This document shows positions 17,093-35,960 of a DNA stretch of 64,000 nt, piece after piece; the first letter of the stretch is position 1; every line of letters starts with the position of its first letter. The DNA comes from Microtetraspora glauca (GTDB lineage Bacteria; Actinomycetota; Actinomycetes; Streptosporangiales; Streptosporangiaceae). The notes beneath the pieces are model-generated. The model was given only the letters and a program-made list of their open reading frames with translations, made no database searches and was not told where the DNA came from. The position numbers were made by a program, and so were the translations under genes. Location of the stretch: NCBI GenBank assembly GCA_001570385.1, contig BBYL01000037.1, forward strand, positions 30,547 to 94,546, in the 5' to 3' direction.

Positions 17093-20000
17093 ACGGCCGT
17101 CCGCCCCGCGTCGAGGAGATCGGCGCCCACCTCACCGTCACCGACCTGATCATGGCGCGGGCTCGCGCCGTACCGGACGCGGTCGCGGTCGCCCAGTGGG
17201 ACGAGAAGATCACGTACGGCGAGCTGGCCCGCCGCGCCGCGTCGCTCTCCGCCCGGCTCGGCGCTCTCGGCGTCGGCCCGGAGACCAGGGTCGGGATCTG
17301 CCTGAAGCGGCGGCCCTCGATGCTGGTCGCGGTCCTCGGCGTGCTGCTGTCCGGCGGCTGTTACGTGCCGCTGGATCCGGACGGCCCGCGACTGCGGCTG
17401 CGCGACATGGCCGCCGACGCCGGTCTGGGCATCGTGGTGTGCGACCCGGCCGGAGCCCAGGCGGTCGGCGAGGCGGCGGGTGAGACAGCCGTGCGGTGCG
17501 TCGCCGTACCCGAGCCGTCCGAGCCGTCCGAGCCGTCCGAGCCGTCCGATCGGTCCGATCCGGCCCAGCCGTCCGATGGGGCCGACCTGGCCGACCTGGC
17601 GGAGATGTCTGACCTGGCCGACCTGGCCGCCGTGCCCGCCTGCCCGGCCGCGCCGGACAACCTCGCCTACGTGCTGTACACCTCCGGGTCCACCGGCCGT
17701 CCCAAGGGCGTGGCCGTCACTCACCGCAACGTGATGACGTTCGTGACCGGATGGGCCGCGATCAGTGGAGCCGACGAGACCACCCGCGCGCTGGCCGCCG
17801 CGTCCCTCGGGTTCGACGTCGCCGTCCTCGACCAGCTCGTACCGCTGGCCGTGGGCGGGACGGTGCTGCTGGCCGGTGACGCCGACCGCGCCGACCCGGC
17901 CAGACTGCAGCGTTTCCTCGCCGAGCACCGGGTCACCTGGGGGTTCCTCACCCCGGCCGTGCTCTCCCTGCTCGACCCGGCCACGCTGCCCGGCTGGCGG
18001 ACGGTGATGTCCGGCGCGGAATCGGTGCCGGCCGAGCTGGCCAACCGGTGGGCGACACCGGGCCGCCGATTCATCCACGCCTACGGGCCCACCGAGACCA
18101 CGGTGGCGGTCACCACGGCCGAGCTGACCGCGCCGCAGGGCACGCCGGTGCCCATCGGACATCCACTGCCCGGCTACCGCTGCCATGTCGTCGACGAGCG
18201 GCTCCGCCCGGTCGAGCCGGGAGCCGAGGGCGAGCTGCTGGTCGGCGGCCCCGGCGTGGCTCGCGGCTACCTCGGCGGGCCCGCGACGACCGCCGATGTG
18301 TTCGTGCCCGACCCGTTCTCCGGCGAGCCGGGCGCCCGGCTCTACCGGACCGGAGACCTGGTCCGGTACACCCCGGACGGGCGGCTCGTCTTCCTGGGCC
18401 GCCGCGACGGACAGGTCAAGATCCGCGGCCAGCGGGTCGAGGTCGGCGAGATCGCGGCCGTCCTGCGGGAGCATCCGCGCGTGACGCAGGCGGCGGTCGA
18501 GGCGGTGCCCCGGCCCGGCGGCGGCCTGGAACTGGTCGCCTTCCTCACCCCCGAGGACGCGCCGGACGACGTGGGATACGCCGCCTCGCGGCTGACCGCG
18601 GCGATGCTGCCCGGACGGGTGCTGCGCCTGCCCCAACTGCCGCTCAACGTCTCCGGCAAGGTGGACGGAGCCAGGCTGCGCGAGCTGGCCGCCGCCGGCC
18701 GTCCCGCCGACGGCGCACCGGAAGGAAGGACCACCACAGAACGGGCACTCGCGGCGATCTGGCGGCGCCTCGGCATCGGCGCCGACTTCTTCGCGAGCGG
18801 GGGCGACTCGATCACCGCGATGCGGCTCGTCGCCGCCGCCCGCGACGAGCTGGGACTGGACGTGACGGTGGACGACGTGTTCGCCGGCCGCACCCTGGCG
18901 GAGATCGCCGAACGGTTCGACAAGGCCGCCCGGCGGCCGGGGCCGGAGCTCACCCTCGGCCATCCGCCGACCCTGGCCCCGCCCCAGCGCCGGCTGTGGT
19001 TCATGGACCAGCTCGCGCCCGAGGCCGCGCCGTACAACATCGCGCTCGCCCAGAGGCTGCGCGGCCGCCTGGACCCGTCGGCCCTGCGTACGGCGCTGCG
19101 GGCCGTCGCCGAACGGCACGACGTCCTGCGCTGGCGGATCCGGCAGACGGCCGGCGTGCCGTACGCCGTCTGCGAGCCGCCGTCCGACGTGGACCTGACC
19201 GTGGTGGACCTGAGCGGATACGGCGAGGCGCAGCGGGAAACGCAGCTCCGCACCCGGCTGGCGGCCGGCGCGGCCGCGCCGTTCGACCTGGCGGGCGGCT
19301 CCCCCTGGCGGGCGTGGCTGTACGTGCTGGGGCCGGGCGAACACGTGCTGGCGCTGACCCTGCACCACGCGGTGTTCGACGGCTGGTCCAGGGACGTGCT
19401 CTACACCGATCTCGCCGCCGCCTACGCGGCCGCCGTCACGGGCCGGGCGGCGGACCTCCCGCCGCCGCGCGCGTCGTACGCCGATTACGCGGTCTGGCGC
19501 GCCGAGCGTGACCTCCGCGACGGCGAGGCGGACCTGGCCTGGTGGGCCGACCACCTGCGTGGGGCGCCCACCGTGCTCGACCTGCCCCGCGACCGGCCCC
19601 GCCCGGCCGAGCAGACCTACCGTGGCGCCGAGGCCCGCGTGGAACTGCCGCCCGAGACGGGCGCCGCCGTCCGCGCGCTGGCCGCCGACCTCGGCGCGAC
19701 CCCCGCGGGCGTGCTGCTGGCCGGGCTCGGCCGGCTGCTCCACCGGCTCACCGGCAGCGCCGACCACGTGATCGGCGCGGTGGTCGCCGACCGGAGGGTC
19801 GCCGCCTTCGACGACCTGGTCGGGTTCTTCATCGACATGGTGCCCCTGCGGCTGCGGTCGGACGAGCACGCCGACTTCGTCACCCTCGTACGGCGGTGCA
19901 CCCGCGAGCTGATGGACGTCGCCGCGCATCCGGCCGCGCCCCTGGAACGCGTGGTCGAGGAGCTCGGCATCCCCAGGGATCCCTCCCGTGCCCCGCTGGT

Positions 20001-20715
20001 GCAGGTCATGTTCAACGTGCTGAACCTGACCGAGCCGCGGCTGGACCTCGCCGGGCTGCGCGGCGAGACGATCGAGGTCGACAAGCCGGGTTCACCGTTC
20101 GACCTGACCGTGTACGTGGCGGAACGGGACGGCGGGTTCACGGTCGAGGTCGTCTACAACCCCGACCTGTTCGACGCCGCGAGGATCGACGCGATACTCG
20201 CCGACTACGTGACCGTGGTCGGCGCGCTGGCCGCCGACCCGGCCGCCGCCGTGGGCGCGGTCGCCCTGCCGGCCCCGCTGTTCCCGGCCGCCGCGCCCGG
20301 CGCCATGCGGGTCGCGGAACCGGCGGCCGCGCCGCGCCCCGTCCCGGGCGCCGGAACGTCCGCCACCGAGGAGCTGATCGCCGCGATCTGGCGCGAGGTC
20401 CTGGAGCGGGACAACGTCGGCCCCGACGACAACTTCTTCGACATCGGCGGCCACTCCCTGGCGCTCGCCGCCGTGCACGCCCGCCTGTGCGTCCGGCTCG
20501 ACCGCGAACTTCGGATGGTGGACCTGTTCCGCTATCCGAACATCCGCACCCTCGCCGCCCACCTGGACACCCGGGCGGACGGCCCCACCGGCCGACCTGA
20601 GGCCGGTAACCCCGAACTCGCCCGCGCGGCCTCCCGGGCCGAGGCGCGGCGGAACCGTACCCGGCGCCCACGACGCGCCCACGGCACCATCGGACAGGAG
20701 AACGACCATGAGTGA
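17089..20715 (+). CDS. NRPS, A-T-C-T
   Basis: A 1208-aa protein with ATG overlapping the LanB stop (ATGA). A domain about 20-545 (core 'LYTSGSTGRPKG' near 196), with a low-complexity insert of EPS and DLAD repeats about 140-184. T1 is 'FFASGGDSITAM' (Ser about 573). C domain is about 624-1050 with intact 'HHAVFDGWS' (His 759-760). T2 is 'FFDIGGHSLAL' (Ser 1123). The second carrier has no A domain of its own, so it must be loaded in trans by another A domain or another enzyme such as the LanB-like neighbour. A-domain pocket residues read about D-V-L-F-V-S-A-V-A, unassigned, with a mostly hydrophobic pocket. It overlaps the PKS gene by 8 bases. Confidence 0.9.
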   Translation: MNGRPPRVEEIGAHLTVTDLIMARARAVPDAVAVAQWDEKITYGELARRAASLSARLGALGVGPETRVGICLKRRPSMLVAVLGVLLSGGCYVPLDPDGPRLRLRDMAADAGLGIVVCDPAGAQAVGEAAGETAVRCVAVPEPSEPSEPSEPSDRSDPAQPSDGADLADLAEMSDLADLAAVPACPAAPDNLAYVLYTSGSTGRPKGVAVTHRNVMTFVTGWAAISGADETTRALAAASLGFDVAVLDQLVPLAVGGTVLLAGDADRADPARLQRFLAEHRVTWGFLTPAVLSLLDPATLPGWRTVMSGAESVPAELANRWATPGRRFIHAYGPTETTVAVTTAELTAPQGTPVPIGHPLPGYRCHVVDERLRPVEPGAEGELLVGGPGVARGYLGGPATTADVFVPDPFSGEPGARLYRTGDLVRYTPDGRLVFLGRRDGQVKIRGQRVEVGEIAAVLREHPRVTQAAVEAVPRPGGGLELVAFLTPEDAPDDVGYAASRLTAAMLPGRVLRLPQLPLNVSGKVDGARLRELAAAGRPADGAPEGRTTTERALAAIWRRLGIGADFFASGGDSITAMRLVAAARDELGLDVTVDDVFAGRTLAEIAERFDKAARRPGPELTLGHPPTLAPPQRRLWFMDQLAPEAAPYNIALAQRLRGRLDPSALRTALRAVAERHDVLRWRIRQTAGVPYAVCEPPSDVDLTVVDLSGYGEAQRETQLRTRLAAGAAAPFDLAGGSPWRAWLYVLGPGEHVLALTLHHAVFDGWSRDVLYTDLAAAYAAAVTGRAADLPPPRASYADYAVWRAERDLRDGEADLAWWADHLRGAPTVLDLPRDRPRPAEQTYRGAEARVELPPETGAAVRALAADLGATPAGVLLAGLGRLLHRLTGSADHVIGAVVADRRVAAFDDLVGFFIDMVPLRLRSDEHADFVTLVRRCTRELMDVAAHPAAPLERVVEELGIPRDPSRAPLVQVMFNVLNLTEPRLDLAGLRGETIEVDKPGSPFDLTVYVAERDGGFTVEVVYNPDLFDAARIDAILADYVTVVGALAADPAAAVGAVALPAPLFPAAAPGAMRVAEPAAAPRPVPGAGTSATEELIAAIWREVLERDNVGPDDNFFDIGGHSLALAAVHARLCVRLDRELRMVDLFRYPNIRTLAAHLDTRADGPTGRPEAGNPELARAASRAEARRNRTRRPRRAHGTIGQENDHE

Positions 20716-23700
20716 CGTCACCGACGAGGGCGTCGAACCGATCGCCATCGTGGGGATGGCCGCCCGCGTGCCGGGCGCGGCCGACCTCGAGGAGTTCTGG
20801 CGCAACCTGGTCGACGGTGTGGAGTCCATCAGCTCCTTCACCCGTGAGGAGCAGCTGGCCAGGGGTGTGCCCGCGGAGGACGTCGACGACCCGAGCTGGG
20901 TGTCCAAGGCACCGTACGTCGAGGGGTACGACCAGTTCGACGCCGCCCTCTTCGGCATGACCACGCGCGAGGCGGAGATCCTCAACCCGCAGCACCGGCT
21001 GTTCCTGGAGTCGTGCTACGCGGCACTGAACGACGCCGGAACCGATCCGACGCGCTACGACGGCGCCATCGGCGTCTACGCGGGCACCGGGGGCAACCAG
21101 TACCTGTGGGAGAACCTGGCCCGCAACAAGCGGGTGTGGGACACCCGCCACGGCATCGGGCTCGCCACCGCCAACTCACCGAACTACGTGGCCACCACCG
21201 TGTCGTACCGGCTGAACCTGCGCGGGCCCAGCCTGACCCTCCACACCGCCTGCTCCACGTCGCTGGTCGCGTTCCACATGGCCTGCGAGGCGCTGCGCGG
21301 CGGCGAGTGCGACATGGCCCTGGCGGGTGGAGTGAACGTCGAACACCCGCCCGCCGCCGGATACATCGGGGTGGAGGGGTTCACCTCACCCGACGGTCAC
21401 TGCCGTCCGTTCGACGCCGGCGCGAACGGCACCGTCTGGGGCAGCGGCGTCGGAGTCGCCGTCCTCAAGCGGCTTGAGGACGCCATCGCCGACGGCGACC
21501 ACATCCGCGCCGTGGTCCGGGGCAACGCGATCAACAACGACGGCGCGGCGAAGGTCGGTTTCTCCGCGCCCAGCGTCGACGGGCAGGCGTCCGTGATCGC
21601 GCAGGCCGTCGGGCTGGCCGCCATCGACCCGCGCACGATCGGCTACGTCGAGGCGCACGGCACCGGCACCGCGATGGGCGACCCGATCGAGGTCGCCGCC
21701 CTGTCCTCGGTGTACACGCAGGACACGCCGGACCGCGGCTGGTGCGCCATCGGCTCGGTGAAGTCCAACATCGGCCACCTCAGCCAGGCCGCGGGCATCA
21801 TCAGCGTGATCAAGGCGGTGCTGGCGCTGGAGCACGGGCTGATCCCGCCGACCATCAACTACGAGCGCCCCAACCCGGCGATCGACTTCGACGACACCCC
21901 GTTCTACGTGGCGTCCACGCTGGGCAAGTGGCAGACCGACGGCGGTCCACGACGTGCCGGCGTGAGCTCCTTCGGCATCGGAGGAACCAACGCGCACGTG
22001 GTCCTGGAGGAGGCGCCACCCGTCGAGGCGGCGCCCGGTTCCGGCACCCCTTCCGCACGGCCCGCGCACCTGCTGCAGGTGTCCGCGAAGACCGCCACCG
22101 CGTTGGACACCGCGGTGGACCGGCTCGCCGACCATCTCGCCGCCCACGAAGACCTCGATCTCGCCGATGTGGCCCACACGCTGCGGACGGGCCGGCTGGA
22201 GTACCCCCACCGGGCCGCGGTGGTGGCCGCCGACCGCGCGGACGCGGTCGCCGCGCTGCGCGACCGCAAGCGCCTGCGCAAGCGGGATCCCGCGGCCGCC
22301 CCGCCGATCGCCTTCCTGTTCTCCGGGCAGGGCGCGCAGTACGCCGGCATGGGCGCCGAGCTGTACCGGACGGAACCGGTGTTCGCCGTCGCCGTCGACG
22401 AGTGCGCGGGCCTGCTCACCGAGCACCTCGGCCTCGACCTGCGCGACCTCCTCTTCGCCGCGGCGGACGGCACGGACAGCACGGACGGCGCTGACGGCAC
22501 GGACGGCGCTGACGCCGACGAGACGCTCCGGCAGACGCGCTACACCCAGCCCGCGCTGTTCACCGTGGAGTACGCGCTGGCCCGGCTGTGGCAGAGCTGG
22601 GGCGTACGACCGGCCGCGATGATCGGCCACTCCATCGGCGAGTACGCGGCGGCGACCGTCGCCGGGGTATTCCGGCTGCCCGACGCGGTGCGGCTGGTCG
22701 CGGCCCGCGGCGCGCTGATGCAGTCGATGCCGCCGGGCGCGATGCTCGCCGTACAGCGGGACGAGTCGGCGCTGGCCGGGCTGCTGCCCGAGGGCGTGTC
22801 GGTGGCGACCGTCAACGGCCCCGGCACCTGCGTGGTCGCGGGTCCCACGGAGGCGATCGAGGCGTTCGCCGCGACCCTGAAGGACCAGAAGGTGGGCTGC
22901 AAGGCGCTGCGCACGTCGCACGCCTTCCACTCGGCGATGATGGAGCCGATCCTCGCGGAGTTCACCGCGCTGGTCGCCTCGGTGCCGCGGCAGGCCCCGA
23001 GCCTGCCGTTCTGGTCCAACGTCACCGGCGAGCCCATCACCGCCGAGCAGGCGACCGATCCGGCGTACTGGGCCGACCACCTGCGGCGGCCGGTCAGGTT
23101 CGGCGCGTGCGTCGCCGGGCTGCTCGCCGCGTACGGAGAGACGCCGCCGCTGCTGATCGAGTGCGGGCCCGGACGACAGCTCGCCGGGCTGGCCAGGATG
23201 CAGCTTCCCAAGGGGGCGCCCGCGCCGCTGCCCAGCCTTCCCGGGCCGGGGGAACGCGCAGGGGACACCGTCACCGTCTACGAGGCGGCGGGCACGCTGT
23301 GGGCCGCCGGAGTGCCGCTGAGCGCGGGGTTCGGCATGGGACCGGGCACAGGTACGGGGTCGGGGCCGGGCACTGTGGCGCGCCGGGTGCCGCTGCCCGC
23401 CTACCCGTTCGAGCGCAGGCGCTACTGGATCGACGCCGACCCGGCCGACCAGGGGGCCTCCGCGCCCGTCCGGCGGCGTGGGCCGCTGCCGCTGGCCGAC
23501 TGGTTCGCGGTGCCGACCTGGCGGCAGCTCGCCCCGGACACCCGCCGGACCGACCTCGGCGACTGCCTGGTGCTGGCCGACGGGCCGCGCGGAGACGAAC
23601 TCGTCGCCGGGCTGCGCGCCCGGGGCGCCGCCGTGCGGGTGGGCGGCCACGGCGACTACGCGGCGCTGCTCGGCGAGGGCGTCCCCGCCAGGATCGTGCA

Positions 23701-26341
23701 CGCCCTGGCCCTGGACGGGCCGCCCGCCGACGGTGAGATCACCACCACCTGGGACGCGCAGGAGCGCGGCTTCTTCAGCGTGCTGAACCTGGTCCAGGCC
23801 CTCGCCGACGCGGGAGCGGCCGACGGCGTGCACCTCGACGTGGTCTCGTCGGGAACCTCGGACGCGCGGGGCGACCTGCTCCGCCCCGAGCACGCCACCC
23901 TCGCCGGCATCGTCAGGGTGGTGCCGCTGGAACTTCCCGGCCTGACCGTACGGCACGTGGACGCCGACCCGGAGACGGGTCCCACGCGGACGGCGGAACT
24001 CGTCGCCGAGCTGCTGCGCCCCGCCGACGAGCCGGAGGTGACGCTGCGCGGCGGCCGCCGCTGGGTGACCGACTACGCCCAGGTGTCCCTGGGCGAGGAG
24101 GCCCCCCAGTCGCCGGTGGTCCGCGACGGCGGCCGGTACCTGATCACCGGTGGAGTCGGCGGGATCGGCATCACGCTCGCCGAGGACTTCGCGCGGCGGG
24201 CCGGCGCCCGGCTGGCGCTGCTCAGCCGCGGTGGCCTGCCGCCGCGTGAGGAGTGGGACGCCCACCTCGCGGTGCACGGCGGCGCGGACAGGACGGGCCG
24301 GGCCATCCTCGCGATCCGGCGGATGGAGCAGGCCGGCGCCCAGGTGCTGGTGCTGGCCGCCGACGTCACCGATCCGGCCGAGCTGAGCGCGGTGCGCAAG
24401 CGGATCGACGCCGAGTTCGGCGGGCTGGACGGGATCGTGCACGCGGCCGGCCTTCCCGGGGGCGGGATGGCCGAGGTGAAGGACCGGGCCGCGGCCACCG
24501 CCGTGCTCGCCCCCAAGGTCGCCGGAACCCTCGCCCTCGCGAAGGCCTTCGGCGACCTCCCGCTCGACTGGGTGGCGCTCTGCTCCTCGGTGACCTCGGT
24601 GGTCGGCGGCTTCGGGCAGGTCGACTACTGCGCGGCCAACAACTTCCTCGACGCCTACGCCCGCAGTGCACACGGCTGGAACGCGCCGGTCGTGTCGCAG
24701 AACTGGGGCGGCTGGACCGAGGTCGGCATGGCCGTCGAGGTGTCCGCGCCCGACGGGTTCCGCGCCGCACGCGGCGGGGTGGCGGAAGCGGTGGACCACC
24801 CGGTCCTCTCCACGCGGGTGACCGGCCAGGACGGGCAGGCCGAGTGTCACGGGCTGGTGTCCGCCTCCACCCACTGGATCCTCGACGAGCACCGCATCGG
24901 CGAGGTCGCGGTGGTCCCCGGCACCGGTCACCTGGAGTCGGTCCGGGCCGCCGTGGCCGCCTGCGTGCCCGCTCCGGACGCGGACCACGTCGTGGAGCTC
25001 AGGGACGTGGCGTTCCTGGAGCCCTTCTCCGTTCCCGACGGGGCGACCGCGCAGTACCGCGTGGAGCTCGCCGGCACGCCGGAGGGCGTCGAGTTCCAGG
25101 TGACGAGCCGTACGGCGGGCCGCTCCGCCGCGCACGTACGCGGCTCGGCCGCATGGGTACGGCCCGAGCCGGCCGCCGGGGTGGAGGCCGGGCCGATCGT
25201 GGCCCGTTGCCGGCAGAACGCCGTCGTACGCGGGACCGGTCGCACCAGCATGCTCACCTTCGGTCCCCGCTGGGACGCGCTGGACGAACACCACGTGGGC
25301 GAGGGCGAGGAACTCGCCAGGATCGTCGCGCCCGAGGCCGCCATGGCCGACCTCGCGCGCTGGGTGCTGCATCCGGCGCTGCTCGACGTGGCCACCGCGT
25401 TCGGCGAGGGGCGCGGGGAGGGCAGTTACCTGCCGCTCTCCTACGGCCAGGTGCGGGTGCGCGGGTCGCTGCCCGCGCGGTTCTGGAGCCACCTGCGGTA
25501 CGCCGACGGTGGCGACGACGTGGTCTCGGCCGATCTGACGCTCTTCGACGAGGACGGCCGGGTGCTGGTGCAGATCGCCGACTTCGTGCTGCGACGGGTG
25601 GACCGCGCCGCCGTCACGGGCAACCTGGCGGGTGACGGCAGCGAACCGGCGGCCGGATCCGCGACCGCGACACCCGTCCCCGCTTCGGCGGGCGCGTCCT
25701 CCGACGTGACGGGCGGCACGGCGGGCGGCACGGCGGGCTCGGACGGGATCGCTCCGGTGGACGGCGCGGAGGCGTTCCGCCGGGTCATGGCCGCGGGCCT
25801 CGGCGCACAGGTCGTGATCAACCCGCTGCCCGTGGCCGAACTCGCGGAACGGACCAGGTCCCGGACCACCGACACCATCGCCGGAGACGCCGGAGACGCC
25901 GGGGCCGACGATCGCCCCGGGGCGTCGGGAGCATCCGACGACCACGCCGTGCCCCGCAACGAACTTGAGGCGACCATCGCCCAGGTGTGGAGCGACGGCC
26001 TCGGCGTGCCACAGGTCGGGATCGACGACGACTTCTTCGCGCTCGGCGGCAACTCCCTGATCGCGGTGCAGCTCATCGCCTCACTGCGCAAGGCCGTCGG
26101 GGTGAAGCTGCCGATGCGCAGCCTGTTCGAATCCCCGACCGTGGCGGAGCTCGCGGTCGTCGTCGAACGGCTGCGCGCCTCCGCCGACGTGGCCGACGCG
26201 CCGCGCCCGGAAGCGGCCGACGCGACCGACGCGGCCAGCGCCACCAACGCCACCGACGTCGCCGATGCCCCCGATGCGACCGACGCGGCCGAGCGGCCGA
26301 GCCCGGCCGTCACCACCATCCCCAGGCTGGACCGTCGTTGA
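20708..26341 (+). CDS. Type I PKS module, KS-AT-KR-DH-ACP
   Basis: A 1877-aa protein. KS about 15-440 has Cys 182 in 'TACSTS', 'EAHGTGT' and 'SNIGH'. AT about 537-840 has 'GHSIGE' (Ser 642) and 'HAFH' near 738, the malonyl-CoA signature. The post-AT linker is 'VPLPAYPFERRRYW' near 900. KR about 1130-1330 has 'GGVGGIG' and the Ser/Tyr/Asn set in 'CSSVTSVVGGFGQVDYCAANN'. Next comes a DH hot-dog pair: 'DEHRIGEVAVVPG' near 1395 keeps the His and Pro but has Glu where the usual second Gly sits, and 'HPALLD' near 1556 keeps the Asp. ACP is 'FFALGGNSL' (Ser 1783). KR before DH is unusual. The module should add one malonate unit and reduce it, possibly to an alkene. A C-terminal Ala/Thr/Asp repeat tail follows. 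Confidence 0.93.
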   Translation: MSDVTDEGVEPIAIVGMAARVPGAADLEEFWRNLVDGVESISSFTREEQLARGVPAEDVDDPSWVSKAPYVEGYDQFDAALFGMTTREAEILNPQHRLFLESCYAALNDAGTDPTRYDGAIGVYAGTGGNQYLWENLARNKRVWDTRHGIGLATANSPNYVATTVSYRLNLRGPSLTLHTACSTSLVAFHMACEALRGGECDMALAGGVNVEHPPAAGYIGVEGFTSPDGHCRPFDAGANGTVWGSGVGVAVLKRLEDAIADGDHIRAVVRGNAINNDGAAKVGFSAPSVDGQASVIAQAVGLAAIDPRTIGYVEAHGTGTAMGDPIEVAALSSVYTQDTPDRGWCAIGSVKSNIGHLSQAAGIISVIKAVLALEHGLIPPTINYERPNPAIDFDDTPFYVASTLGKWQTDGGPRRAGVSSFGIGGTNAHVVLEEAPPVEAAPGSGTPSARPAHLLQVSAKTATALDTAVDRLADHLAAHEDLDLADVAHTLRTGRLEYPHRAAVVAADRADAVAALRDRKRLRKRDPAAAPPIAFLFSGQGAQYAGMGAELYRTEPVFAVAVDECAGLLTEHLGLDLRDLLFAAADGTDSTDGADGTDGADADETLRQTRYTQPALFTVEYALARLWQSWGVRPAAMIGHSIGEYAAATVAGVFRLPDAVRLVAARGALMQSMPPGAMLAVQRDESALAGLLPEGVSVATVNGPGTCVVAGPTEAIEAFAATLKDQKVGCKALRTSHAFHSAMMEPILAEFTALVASVPRQAPSLPFWSNVTGEPITAEQATDPAYWADHLRRPVRFGACVAGLLAAYGETPPLLIECGPGRQLAGLARMQLPKGAPAPLPSLPGPGERAGDTVTVYEAAGTLWAAGVPLSAGFGMGPGTGTGSGPGTVARRVPLPAYPFERRRYWIDADPADQGASAPVRRRGPLPLADWFAVPTWRQLAPDTRRTDLGDCLVLADGPRGDELVAGLRARGAAVRVGGHGDYAALLGEGVPARIVHALALDGPPADGEITTTWDAQERGFFSVLNLVQALADAGAADGVHLDVVSSGTSDARGDLLRPEHATLAGIVRVVPLELPGLTVRHVDADPETGPTRTAELVAELLRPADEPEVTLRGGRRWVTDYAQVSLGEEAPQSPVVRDGGRYLITGGVGGIGITLAEDFARRAGARLALLSRGGLPPREEWDAHLAVHGGADRTGRAILAIRRMEQAGAQVLVLAADVTDPAELSAVRKRIDAEFGGLDGIVHAAGLPGGGMAEVKDRAAATAVLAPKVAGTLALAKAFGDLPLDWVALCSSVTSVVGGFGQVDYCAANNFLDAYARSAHGWNAPVVSQNWGGWTEVGMAVEVSAPDGFRAARGGVAEAVDHPVLSTRVTGQDGQAECHGLVSASTHWILDEHRIGEVAVVPGTGHLESVRAAVAACVPAPDADHVVELRDVAFLEPFSVPDGATAQYRVELAGTPEGVEFQVTSRTAGRSAAHVRGSAAWVRPEPAAGVEAGPIVARCRQNAVVRGTGRTSMLTFGPRWDALDEHHVGEGEELARIVAPEAAMADLARWVLHPALLDVATAFGEGRGEGSYLPLSYGQVRVRGSLPARFWSHLRYADGGDDVVSADLTLFDEDGRVLVQIADFVLRRVDRAAVTGNLAGDGSEPAAGSATATPVPASAGASSDVTGGTAGGTAGSDGIAPVDGAEAFRRVMAAGLGAQVVINPLPVAELAERTRSRTTDTIAGDAGDAGADDRPGASGASDDHAVPRNELEATIAQVWSDGLGVPQVGIDDDFFALGGNSLIAVQLIASLRKAVGVKLPMRSLFESPTVAELAVVVERLRASADVADAPRPEAADATDAASATNATDVADAPDATDAAERPSPAVTTIPRLDRR

Positions 26342-26408
26342 CCTCCTCTCCACGGCCGACGCCCGAGGTCTTCACACCCGAAGAGATTCGACGAACGAGG
26401 CAGGAAAT

Positions 26409-26590
26409 ATGACCGACGACCACTTCCTGGTTGTGCGCAACGACGAGGAGCAGTACTCGATCTGGCCCAGCGGACGTACCCTTCCCGCCGGGTGGCACGA
26501 CGCCGGATTCAGCGGCGCCAAGCAGGAGTGCCTGGACCACATCGAGACGGTGTGGACCGACATGCGGCCGCTCAGCCTGCGCCAGGGCGG

Positions 26591-26594
<4 letters not shown>
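26409..26594 (+). CDS. MbtH-family NRPS accessory protein
   Basis: A 61-aa protein with the MbtH signature: 'FLVVRNDEEQYSIWPSGRTLPAGW' (split here as FLVVRNDEEQYSIWP and LPAGWHDAGF), then 'GAKQECLDHIETVWTDMRPLSLR'. The three conserved Trp are present. MbtH proteins bind A domains and make them soluble and active. It has an AGGAAA site before ATG. Its stop overlaps the GTG start of the next NRPS (GTGA). It probably serves the A domains of this cluster. Confidence 0.97.
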
Positions 26595-35808
<9,214 letters not shown>

Positions 35809-35960
35809 CGTCCTCCCCTCCCTGAAGGAAGGGGATTCCAACCCTCACAGGTCGGCCTTCCTGCTTCACCGCCGGTCGCCCGCCCGGAGAGGACTCCGTT
35901 GAGGTCTTACACCAGCTCCACAGGCGTTTCACCTCTCCGCCAGCCCGGCGGCGAGGATGT
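35809..35960 (-). ncRNA. Putative TnpB guide (omega/reRNA) scaffold at element right end
   Basis: In IS605 elements the guide RNA scaffold covers the 3' end of tnpB and the right end, and the guide is the flanking DNA immediately outside. Here the scaffold would run on the minus strand from the tnpB tail through the 35834-35815 hairpin. The guide would then be antisense to the last codons of the NRPS-MFS gene (bases below 35809). The position follows from family knowledge plus the visible hairpin; the ends are not resolved. Confidence 0.45.

Noticed and set aside
21386..25945. 1519-residue minus-strand open frame opposite the PKS
   Set aside because: It is an antisense shadow of KS-AT-KR-DH coding sequence with no recognisable domain.
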